A stretch of DNA of 64,000 bases from positions 2,385,501-2,449,500 of the forward strand of contig JAFREQ010000061.1 of the NCBI GenBank assembly GCA_025331565.1. The letters run 5' to 3'. The DNA comes from Holacanthus passer (Eukaryota; Chordata; Actinopteri; Pomacanthidae). Positions 34,767-46,800 of the stretch are shown in pieces; the first letter of the stretch is position 1; every line of letters begins with the position of its first letter. The notes beneath the pieces were generated by a model. It ran no database searches and was not told the origin of the DNA. It saw only the letters and a list, made by a program, of their open reading frames with translations. The translations under genes were made by a program, and so were the position numbers.

Positions 34767-37700
34767 ATATTGGCATTTAGTGTAAAGCATCATTGTGCCT
34801 GAGTTCAACCACACAGGCTCTTCATCTTGTTAAAGTGCAGTGAGATCATATATTTCTGAGCCTTCAGACTATTTTAACTATCTAATACTGATGATTTTGG
34901 AGTGACATTATTCATATTTTCTGCGTCTGCCAACATCTTTTCAATACTTATGTCACCATCTAAAGTTGCATGTCGACCCCCAAATTTCCATCTCTTCTTC
35001 TCTGCACTGGCAGAAAAAGATTATTACCACATGGAAGTATTGAATGTGTTAGAGAATTTATCACGGGGTAGTTGGAGAATCTGTGATTACTGGCTGGGTG
35101 ATTGGCTGGTTATCTGACGCCATCAGTGGGTCCTGATGGGCGATGATACGGCTGAAGAACGTCTGATACAGCTGTCTCAACCTCTGCTCTGATCCTTCAG
35201 CAGCAGGAAGAGAAGGTGGGTTTCATTCTCTTATATAAGGCAGGTTTTATTGGATGTGGCAGACTAATAAAGAGTCTCACTTTGGAGTGGAGGTGAGGGG
35301 TCAAAGCTGGTGATAAGGGTATAGATGAGGAGGGATGGGATTTTTTGTGTGTGTCTGTCTGTGTGTGTGAGTGTGGATGTGCGTCTTTTGGGCCCCGGCT
35401 CATATTCCACAAATCCTCGGGGGACAGAGGGGAGAACTGGACCGGGATTACGGCGTCTCGACGTCGTGTCCCTGTCACTCACAGAGAAACACTTCCTGTG
35501 CTGAACGAGTCTGAGAAGGATGTGAGACGCACACGAGGGCCGGGGGTGATGATGAAAGAGATACCGAACGGCGAGAAAGATTTTTTCAGATGACACATTA
35601 TTAGAAAGATGCAGGTAACCATCAAAATGTTATAGAGGGACGTCGATCTGACGTGACACCAATGAAATGTGAGCAAAATCAGACTGTTCTGTTGTTTTAT
35701 GCAGATAATGTAACACTGTTGGGAGAAAACAGGACAGAAGCAAAGCAATACTTCCAGACAGACACTGATTGTTTGTCGCAGGTTGATGTGTAGGTCCAGG
35801 TAGTGTAACACTTGTTTTAGAGCCACTTGGATTCATGTTTACAGTGTGCTCATGCAATGTGCACATTGATGATAGATATCAAGCTGTTTGCTTTCAGTGA
35901 ATCCGTTCAGTCTGGTGGTTTTAGGAAAATATTCTGGGTAATTGAGTGGAGGCTCAGTTGACCACTGGGGTAATTTTGCCGATTATAAAAAGTAAATGAA
36001 TCTTGTTTAGCAGTAATGTGAAGTAAACCACATTTTCTTTGTGCACATATATCCAACATACTGTGCATGTTTCTGGTGGAGCCGCGGCACACATGGCTTA
36101 TTAGCTTCGTGGCTATGCAACACGCATTTTTATTGCCATAGATTGCAGAGCTCAGTCCTCAGTGGAGGCGGTGAAACATGTTCCATATCTGTTTCCTGCG
36201 GTGTGAATGCTGTTGTTGTTGTGGGGGCTACAGGCATATAGGGGGTTGCACTAATTAGGACCTCTCTGCAGCTTTTGTGGCATTTTCATTCTGGCAGTTC
36301 CCTTGGTGGCCTTTTTATTAAAGAAAAAAAAAAAAGCCTTTACACGGTCATGCATTATTCACAACACAGGTGTCAGTCTGACCCTCGGTGACTTCAGCTC
36401 ACACAACTCGCGGCCGCGCTGTCGTGTAGTCGTACACATGGAGGTAGCTGTGCAAACACACGTCTGGGGATTATCTCATATTTTTGCCGTTGTTTGGACC
36501 TCGTTTCTGTCCTGAATTGATTACATTCGTTTCTGTTTAGTCAAAATACGAAGACATTCTGGTACATAATTAACCATATTTATCTGTGGAAGCACCTTAA
36601 TCAGTAGATTCAGAGGTAGACGCAGGACAGGGCCCTGGCTGTGTTTCACTGCTGTCGTTTCCTTTTTGGCGAGCTCCCACTGAGAGCGGTGGTCATCACG
36701 GCTACAGCTGGCCGCCCAGTTACCTTTCATTTTCCCTATAATTGCTTTTTTTTGTAATGGAGTGAATAGCAGGGAATAAAAGTAACAGCGCCCTCATTTT
36801 GAGTCTTTCTTGTGCCTTTGCACACGTTACGTCTCCTACACTTTTCTGTCCGTCTCCCCGTCTTATTATGCAGACTGTCCTCGTCCCATTATTCCCCCGG
36901 CGAGGTCTCGCGGGGCATGTTTTTCCTGAATAAACAGCTCTCTGTGTTTGTCTAATTTCTCCTTATTAATGTGGTCTAGTCTGGTTCTGAACCACTAGGT
37001 CTGGAGTATTAGGAGGCCCTAATTTGGCCTGCAGAGACATTCCTGTATGAGAATAGGGGAAGAGACGAGGGCGCCACCATTAATGTTTCATAATTTAATC
37101 ACGCTTCCCTCTCTAGTTTACCTTTAAGGGGATGTGGGTTGTATGTCTTCTCATCTATATGTGTGTAGAGGGTGAGACAGTGAAGGGTCAGTGATGCAGG
37201 ACGAAAGATGAATCGCAGTGTTCTTGATTGTTTGTCATATTTGTCAGAGGGATGAAGTCGCCTCCCTCTTCCCTGAGTGACACTGAATCAGTATTGGTGG
37301 ACTATCCATCACCTGGCTGTGGCGTCCCGGTCGGTGAGGGTCACTCTGGAGCAGTTACCTGTTAACACAGCTAATGGAGGTCTGTATTTGCATAAGCCTG
37401 GAGTAGAGAGGGGTCTGGAGCTGGATAGCAGACAAGCTGGGCGGGGCCTTTCTCATCGCACAAATGAGACCATTCATCACAGCTTTGTTTGCCTGTATGC
37501 ACCTTCTCATGAACAATTAATGTGCTGCAGACATTTTAGCGCTTTTCTGCTCTTCCTTTATCTCACCTTCCCTCTCGTTGTCTCACTTTTGGGGGGCTGT
37601 CACTGCGGCGCTCACCCCTCCCGCTGATCGTAACTTAAAGTCCATTTATTAATTGTGTCTTTCCAGGCTCGAGGCTGGTTTTTCCTCGATAGCCGAGGGG

Positions 37701-40700
37701 CTTCAGCACATAAAGCCTTTTGATTTTCCCTCTGTGCCTCACCTGTTTTAATGTTAACTGACTTCTGTGTCTTGCCGGTGATGTGCTCCAGGCATTTTCT
37801 GATACCTCAGACAACACGTCGAGCTGTGTGTTGTGCTGCAAAGATTCGAGCACAGGCTTGAGTTCAGCTTTCTGCTGAGCAAGGTTCATCATACGTAGAA
37901 TCATTTGCACCACAGATATCAACATTACACAGTTTTAATTGAAGATTGTTATTGTCCTTTCGTCCGGTGGAATCTTGCTTTACTTAATTGGTTCGCATTT
38001 TTTATGTGGGATCGATATATATAGTTGGATATTTACTTAAGCAATTTGGTTTAAGTGCCTGGTTTCCTGAGAGGTTGTAGAGACGAAGGCCCACCTGGGA
38101 ATAGATGCCGATATACGCCGGACAAGAGTTGTCAGCATAAATCAGCCGCCGCTTACCAATAACAAAACACATCCATTAGAACATTTCAGTTTTTTTGTTT
38201 AAGCAGACTCCTTAATGTTGTTTATTGGTTTTCACACTGGGGATCTATTTGTCTCGGCTTCTTCAAATATTAAAGCGCAGACATGAGTTATTTCTGTGTA
38301 CGAGCTGGCCACGTTTTGTTCACCGCCTTGGCTAACGGCGCCGTAAAGAAGAGAAGTATGAATAATAAATGATAACAGCGATAGACAACGGTTTTGGTTT
38401 GGACTCTTCATCTCTCTCTGACTCCATTTACACGCATGGAGGAACCCGGCAAACGGCCGTATTTCAATAAAAGTGGTAATCAGGTTGATACCTGAATAGA
38501 CCTGTGAATAGAATATTACACTTTTCTAAACACATACTTTATATAACTGTCACACGTGTAATTAGGATTCAGTACTGAACATTCAGATTTGTACTTGTTT
38601 GCTTATACGTCTAGAAAAAATTTTTATATCCCTCAAAGTAAGGAATCCAGAAAGCATTATTTTGGTTTAATACTATTTCCAATACTGTATTCTATTCACA
38701 CCGATATAAAATTAAAAATGATATCCAGCCCTACTTGTGATTCAGGATTTAAAAATGTGCTTTAGAGTTTGAATGGTTTAATACTGTGGGGATTTGTGAA
38801 CTTTCAAAACTAAACTTACTGAACCTGTTCGTGCTGTATTGACATTTGCAGAACATCCATTAATCCAAAACTAGGTTACCTGGCCTTGTTATGAACATAC
38901 ATGTAGACATAGTCAGTCGTGTCTCACCGCTCTGCGTGAATCTCTCTGAATGTGAAAGATCAGACCGGTTTCATGTTGTTTGATCTGCTGGGATTAGTGG
39001 ACGTGTCAGTAATCCACGGTGAAACTGCCAGAGTCAAATACAAACATTAGATTCCATTTGGATAGATTTCAGGTAAAATTGTGGCCATTTCATGTTCGGT
39101 GTCACTCAACTAATGAGAGGCAAGAAATGTGCTTTTGCATTATAAGTCTGCTGCAACACACGCGACATAAATCATGCAGTTGTTGTGTTTCTGTAGGTTT
39201 TCTCTCCACTACGTGAAGCAGCAGCAGCTACTGTCGTTTTGTGCTCAGGGTGGCAGGACGCCCCTCCACAACCTCTCTGAGGCAGAGTGATAAAACATGC
39301 ATTCAGAGACCTTGGGAATTCAAACACATCTGTGCCTTTTCTTTCGCACACACTGTTAAACACACTGTTTGCAGATAGAGATCTCGGGATGAAACATTAA
39401 CAAACAACTGACACCCAGAGCTGGATCTCCCAGTTTGAAATTCAACACGCTGAGCATTAAGCTATATTAATATTAAGACGCCATTTTTTGCCATCTGGGA
39501 TGAAACAGAACAGAAATCAGGGGATTCATTTACTTCTCGCTGTTTCTCTCTCCTGTGATAGAAACCGGTGTGTTGCTTTAGGCTTTGCAGCGGAGATGGT
39601 AATAAAGATGGATTAAAAATCATAGAGTTGTTGTAAGAGAGCAATTGATTTAAATGTCAGGGTGCGTCTTGCCCCCCCCCCGCTATGCTTTATTGGATAT
39701 TGTCACTGGGATTGTGTGCAGCCTGTTCTTAGGAGACTCAGTGAAGCTTGGAGATCCTTGCAGAGGGCTGGTGTGTGAGGGACTGGGGGAGGGAGGGAGA
39801 CACGGTGCTAACATCAATAATTCACAACGGTATTGCTAGGGAAACAGGATGTGAAGGTATAGGGGAGTCAGACCAATGCGAGTAACACATATCTCCAAGC
39901 AGCGTGCAAATGAACCAGACCCAAGCTCCGCCTTTTATTTTTATAGCAATATAAATGTATGGAGCCCATAAAGATGCTTAATGATTGCATTGATTTCAAA
40001 GAAGCAGAGAGTTTAATTTACTGCTGTGTTGAGGCTTCTGGTTTTATAAACCAAAGGAGAAAATAGTATAGGGAGCCCAAAAGAGCACGGGGCTATTTCC
40101 CAGGCCTCCTTATTAAATATCCAATCATAGACTGTGGCGCAGTGGCATTACCACCATAAAACACCTCTTCGCCGTGTAGCTGTCTGGGCCGAAATTGCTA
40201 TTGCTCGGTGGAAACTTGAGTGTTTCCTTAACATTGATTTCTGTCGAGATGGGAGGGAGGGAAATGGAGTTTAGGCTATCATTAAAACAGAAACACAGAG
40301 GAGTTCCTGTGAACTGCACACACGAGCTGCAGCTTTTCGCAGCCTCCGCCGCAGGTGCCGAGCGGGCTCCGTGAAGCTCTCCCTCTCCTGTTTTTGTGTG
40401 CTCGTTTTCCCTGCTAGGAGCCGGTCCCTGTTATGGATATGGGCTTAATCCATTATCGCGCTGATTGCCAGTGTGATTTCTGTCAGACCCTTCCCCAGGC
40501 TTGGGTCAATTACAAAGCAGGCAGTAAATGCATCAGTTATTCATGGGGAGATCATGATCAGACGAAGAGCAATAAGTCAGATGATTACCTTTTTGATAAG
40601 CAGTGAATCAGATTATGATTTGGATCTATGTCGTGGTGATGAAAGCCAGATTTAGTTCTCATAGTCTTACATTACACTACCTTTATCATTCGGCTCACTG

Positions 40701-42036
40701 TACTGGTGTCTCGCTGCTTTTTCGTCTTATCCCCTCTCCCCAGCGACTCTCTCCCTCCCTCTTGCCCCTCCACAATTTTCTCATTAGTGATTAGAGCAGA
40801 GTTTCCATTTCCAGGCTATTGACTGTGCTGTTGGAAGCTGAGAGCCCATTTCATACGTTGCTCCCACTAATTGTTTCCAGTCATAATGAAGTTCCTCACA
40901 GTGGAGGAATGGTAGTTAAGGCACATTAGGTCATAGGCACGTACAATGCATTACTGTGAATACAACCTGTCTGCTGTTTCTTCACAGTCATTCACTTCAT
41001 GATTGTGTATTAATACAGCCTTGTTAAGTGATTTTGGTGGCCATTAATGGCAGTAATCATTGAACATACCTCCTCGAAGCAGCGTCAGATCCGATTAGTT
41101 TTCACTTTTCGTATGTATATATTTGTGAGGCAGACAGAAGCGTGTCTGCAGCCGACAGCGCTGCGTCTCGTATCTGTGCCGGGAGGAGGATTAGATTCGA
41201 GCTGTGCTGTGTGACACAAGTCCCATTCACTGCCCTTTCTATTAAAGGGAGTTAGTGTATTAGCAGACAGTCCTGGCTGTTTCTCGCTCCGGATGGTTCT
41301 TCTCCAACCTACTTACAAAAACACTATACATTTCACTAATGGCACAGACAATCCATCCAGGCTTTTTTAATTCCCTTGTCTGTATATGGTCGATCTGGCA
41401 AAGAGGCGGTCCACACATTCTTTTCTGTCAGCAACTTCCTCCAGTTCCTTCCTGGATCTGCTCTGGGATCTCCTCCTAGTCAGTTGTGTCGGGAACACCT
41501 CCAAAGGGAGGCAGCCAAAAGGCAGTCTTGCTTGGTGCCCACATCACCTCAGCTGACTTCTCTCACCGAGAAGAAGCAGCAGCCAATTTGATAGTCCTCC
41601 AAAATCTTGAGCTCTCAATTCTGTTATGTATATTTAGACCAGCCACCCTGCAGAGACCTCGTCTCCGTTTTCCCTGTGATCTCATTCTTTCAGTCACGAC
41701 CAAAAGCTACGATGCCGTAACCATAGATGAGGGTTGGGAAAAAAAACTGACTGCTTGTCTTTATAAATACCTCAGACTGAAGAGGAGACAAGGTACACTC
41801 CCGTCAAAGTCCAACGCCCACATGAAACATGCATGAAACTCCGATATCGATGCACAGCTCTCATTAAAGAGAGCTGATGTAAAGACATCAAACGGCCGAT
41901 TTTATTTCAGTTGACATAACACTGTCATATGTTGTCTACAATAGCCTAAAGATCATTGACATTAGAGGCTTTAGTCTCAGCTGCAACTCTGTCTTTCATT
42001 ACTGACTTCAAAAAGCAGCAGGCTGTTTAGATTATG
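34767..42036 (+). other. ttc28: ttc28 giant intron, section 3
   Basis: About 7.3 kb with no recognisable exon. GT-rich sequence occurs at 35345-35380. Stretches around 36900-37140 and 39880-40480 are low in repeats, with TAAT/ATTA cores and long purine-pyrimidine alternations, resembling conserved non-coding elements. A LINE-like fragment occurs near 41434-41740. Nothing else is assignable. Confidence 0.4.
41434..41740. mobile_element. LINE-like retrotransposon fragment
   Basis: Blocks ctgggatctcctcctagtca, cgggaacacctccaaaggga, cacatcacctcagctgactt and accatagatgagggttggga occur in the order I associate with a very common teleost non-LTR retrotransposon fragment. Stops and indels break every frame, so it is dead. 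The clade and orientation are uncertain. Confidence 0.55.
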
Positions 42037-42508
42037 TATAACTCCGATTCCAAAAAAGTTGGGACGCTGTGTATAACATAAATATAACAGAGCAAAATAA
42101 ACAAAACAAGATGTGATAATTTGCTAATCCTTTTCTGACATATGCTCCATTGAAAACTGTCCAAAGACAATATATTTAATCTTTGATCATCAACTTCATT
42201 CATTTCAAACAAGTTGGGACAGGAGCAACAAACGACTGTGAAAGTTGTGGACTGATCCAAAAACACCTGTTTGGATCATTCCACAGGTAAACAGGTTCAT
42301 TGGTAACAGGTGATAGGATCATGATTGGGTCTGAAAGGTTCATCCTGGAAGGACTCAGTCGTTCACAAGCAAGGATGGAGAGAGGTTCAACACTTTGTGA
42401 ACACATGGTTGTAGAAAGGAGATTAATACATGAGCACAGGAAGACTTTTGTTTGCAAATGACTGCATTCTGTTTTTATTTATGTTTTAACCTTTATGGAA
42501 TCATGTAT
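42037..42508 (+). mobile_element. Non-autonomous Tc1/mariner-like element, copy 3
   Basis: The left inverted repeat tataactccgattccaaaaa is followed by aagttgggacgctgtgtata, close to the family's usual terminal sequence. The interior shares long blocks with copies 1 and 2. The right end (gttttaacctttatggaatc) is shorter and eroded. It keeps atgactgcattctgttttta, which copy 1 has lost, so the copies are independent deletions rather than a recent duplication. Confidence 0.8.
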
Positions 42509-43859
42509 ATGTGTATTTATATCATGTTAGTTGCCTTCAGGAATTATATCAAGTAAAATGTTCTTAAGACTAAAAAAATCCATTTAAATTGATGCCCAAG
42601 GATTTGATGAGATGGTCTTTGTGAATGCAAGTGTAGGTAAAAGTTAATGCCAGATTGTGAGCCAGAATTACACTTTGCCAGACTCACTGCATGAATACGT
42701 CCCTAGCTGTGCCATTTCACCCAAAGATGCAGGCCAATAAAATAAATACCTTGTTCCCGACACAACTGGCAGGAATCGACCCGCTCGGTGCCAGCATGGA
42801 AATAGAGCTCACTGACTCCATGATACTAAGTTCTGCCTGCATATAAAGTACAAATAAATGCAGGTACATGTGCTCATTACTCATACATCAAGCTCTGTGA
42901 CTTTCTGTATACTCGGTCATGCACGAGAACATCATGTTCAACCAGTCAGATCATGAGCCTCCATGTTGTTCAAACACTGAGTCACAGCATGGCAGCATGA
43001 CAGGCAGTGTGAAATGGAGAGTGATGACACCAGCACAGAGGAGGGGTCTGGTTGCGATGACCCTTAAACATGGCACACCACACTCGGCTCCAGTCAAGTG
43101 TTTAAAAAAAAGCTTTTCCTCCTCCATCACAGCCTGCTGGAGGAATGACTCACCCCCACGCCGCTCGCTCTCCCACCTGCCTTTTCAATATACCGTCGGG
43201 GGCTTCTGTCCATGTCACATCTCTCTTCTGCCACTGCACTTCACTGTGGAGCGAGACACATAATACGTCTTGTGAGCAGCAGCATCATGCATCACATTAT
43301 GGCGTATGGACCTCATAATTTCATAGCACATATATCAGAATATAGCGTGCCGTTACAAAGCGTGGCCTGGCCTCAGGGTGGAGGCAGGCGAGCAGCTTGA
43401 GTCTGCTGAGAAGACATAGTGCTTCAGTGATCCTCCGCAGTGATTAAATACAGTATTTTGTCTTGGAAATGGTCACCGTCTTATTCTTATTCAGCGAGCG
43501 CTGCGCCTATGCTTTTTCCTCCTCCTCTCTCTTCCTTTTAAATACAGACTTCGCCATTTCTGTAGGAGCGATGAACTGGTGTTAGCACCCCGGCAAAAGT
43601 AAATAACCAAGCCTATGAATTATAGATGGAGTGCAGGACCTTTTTTCAGGAAACCCATCTTGACTCCCTTACTTAAAGCTCGCAGTTGCAGGGCTGCTTC
43701 CTTACTCTTGTTTGTGTTTGTGAGTGTGTGTGTGTGTTTGAACTTGGAGAGCTCATCTGCAGTATGTGTACTTCCTTTCTGAGTCATGCAGATGTAGAGT
43801 CCCCATAGTGGGTTGCATCTCATTTTAAGCTACTCTTGAGTCTAGTGCACACAGGCCTG

Positions 43860-43882
43860 CACACACACACACACACACACAC
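43860..43882. repeat. (CA)n microsatellite
   Basis: A perfect CA run of about 23 bases. A short GT run lies at 43722-43738 nearby. Confidence 0.9.
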
Positions 43883-46800
43883 TACACCAGACTACAACTT
43901 GCACTACGGAGTAATGTTTCATGTATGGGTCCTCGTTTTATTTGTGCATGCACACGAGCACACAGGTGACGTGACACAAATCCCTTCCAGTGGTTTCACA
44001 TTATTCCACTGATGCACAGGTGACGGAGACGCACCAAGAAATGCACCGGTGTGTCAGTGAGGAGGAGAAAACTGGTTTCAAACTTTTCAAAAAAATCAGT
44101 GTTGCAAATGTTTTACAGTAGGAGGAAGGGAATGCAGCCATTTGTTAGACCTCAAGGATACATCCATCATGTTCTGGTGTCATTCAGCAACGCCGAATGT
44201 AAACAGAAACTTTATTTTCAAGAACGCTCTATGTGGCAAATTTAAGTCAGACTTAAAAATGAGAATTTGAGACTTGACTCGGTCTCGGCTGCGATGAGAC
44301 TTCACACTTGAAATCCTGAAGATGTGACTCGTGCCTGAGAGCAAACACGTTCAGATATCAGGTTTCTATCTCATAAATAGATGTTTTTGTAGCAGAATTG
44401 TGTTGCACAACATTTTAATGTACAAAAGTGTTAAAATACATCGAGGGAAGTTGATCTCAGCAGCACGAAATTGACACAGCTTCGAAAGTGTCCAAACACT
44501 GCTTCATGGCAGCCGCCTGCAGAGACCTGTAAGTGCTGGCAAGGGGCACAGTGCAATTCATTTCCAGGTCCTCTTATAAAAGGTGCACTCGAAGCTTGTT
44601 AACATAGTCACCACTTACAGTACGTCGTCTGACACAGCTATTAACTCTGCAAGCTCTGTGCCATTTTACTTTCTTTAATTGAACTTACATTAAGACCTGC
44701 ATTGGACTCTGAACTAGAAATGAAGACAGCTCCAGTGCACACAAATAAAAGCAAGGGAACAGAAAAAAAATCACATCAGTGATAATAATTAATCTCAATC
44801 TAATTGTAGTTATACACAGTACATGTATGTATTTTGCTTATTTTGCTTTAGTTTGAAACTGCTGAAACAGGCCTGCTTGTCTTAAATGATGGTGATTTTC
44901 AACACTAGCGGTGATAATTTTAATTTTTGTAAGAGCTGAGGTTAAAAACTGCATCTAAAGAAACTCCAACTCACCCGTCACAATCACTTCAAAGACGCTT
45001 AAGCACTTATGTCTTTTTGACAGGATGTTCTACAATAGCGTCTTGTTATGTGTCCTAAGCTCTGCCCTCTCACGCTGGAAGCGGAATCATGCACGAGGAG
45101 ATGGCGACACGCTGCGAAGGATGATCAAAAAGCTGATGCAAACACGGATTGTAATTTAGACTCGGTGGAAGAACTGTACAGTAAGAGAATAATTCTCTGC
45201 GGCTGATATCACCACGGACAATTTTACTCACTTGGTGATGCAACATGAGAATTGTTCCAGCAATAAGTTTACACTCTCCAGCGTTTGGAGGGAAGATCAC
45301 GTGGACATTTTTTTCCCAGTGTTAAGATGAACACGTCATTTGGTACGTGGTTATTGAGTGATTCTATCAGCTGTGGCCTTCATGCAATGAGGGAATTTTA
45401 TATAATGGAATAAGCAGAATACTAATTCTGCTGCTACTGTACATCACTGAGTACATCCATTATTTACACTTATGTAACAGAATTAACGTGAAGACAAATT
45501 AAATATTTACTTAACAAATTATAGTAATATTAGTAATATGTCACTGCTGATGAGGCTTCCCAGGTATTGGAGTTAAATTTAGTTAATCAGCAGAATTCCC
45601 TTAATTGATTTTTTGTGTACACTGAGATCAGCCCGGTCTCATAAAACACTCATAAAATAAGAAGAAATAGAATAGCATTTTCTCGCTCTCTGCATTTGTG
45701 CCATTCATATTCTTAATTGAATTTCATTACTCTGCCAATAATGCATTTCACAGTAACACATCGTGACCTCATCTGAAATTCATTATCTGCACAGTAAACA
45801 TTTTTTTCTCTTTGCATACATATTAAACTCTTTTGCACCAGGCAGCGTGCAGCCTACCTCGGGTCCTCTCAGCATCTCCCTTCATTTGCATGTGCCTCGT
45901 ATTTGTTTTAGCCTGAGAGACTGTTGACGCGGGGTAATGCAGCGCTCGCGGAGACAGACCCTCTGCCGGTGCCTCCGTATCCATCCGTCTGTCACGTTAA
46001 CGGCTTTAAACGCTGCTGCTTTGCGTCTCTTTCATGGAGGCTGAAGTGTCATGTGCTGCTGCCCCGTTGTGCCGCCACCCTAAAGCACCAGAAAGTCAGC
46101 TTAATTATTTAAAATATCAATGAATTAAATAGTAACTGTGGTTTTGATTTTTTTTTTATTATCCAGCGTGTGATTTTATTGGTCAGTGATGTAATGTATT
46201 GACCTCTTCGGCCCACAGACCGTCTGGTGCTGCAGCTTTATTATTCGTAATTCGACTGTATTACAATGATAAATTATTCAAACTTCCACTTCTCTTCCAG
46301 GCTGCCCAGCTTCTGTAGCCTCTACTCTACGTACACGCTTCCATTTCCTCCTCCAGCACAAACTCACCCATTGTTTTTGGCTTCCTGTCGCTGGGTGTAA
46401 GAACCTCAGTGTGTTTGCGACCAGCTCCACACTCACTTGTTCATTTCACACTGAGTCTCACCTTCCTCCCCTTTTTCCACTTATTGTTCAGCCTGTGAAT
46501 GACTTGGCTACCTTTTCCAGCCTCCTGTTCCTTTACCAGCTGCTTTAGAAATAAACAGGGTGGTGGTTTCTGTGTTGGCAGTGCCACTCTGATCTGCTGG
46601 GTCGTAGGCGGCGTAGCGCTGCCTGCTGCTCCAGATGCTCAAAATTACGCCGTCCACACTGCTTCCCCCTCGCTCCCCCAGACTGCACGCAGCTGCCACT
46701 GAAAGGCTGGGATTTCATACAGCTCAGTTGGCGTTTCTTCACGGGCAGCGTGCACAAAAATCATACCACATTACTGCAGTTTCAGCACACCAGAATCCCG

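Noticed and set aside
42919..43263. 114-codon plus-strand frame
   Set aside because: No domain similarity; low-complexity Ser/His/Cys composition and no splice or promoter context.
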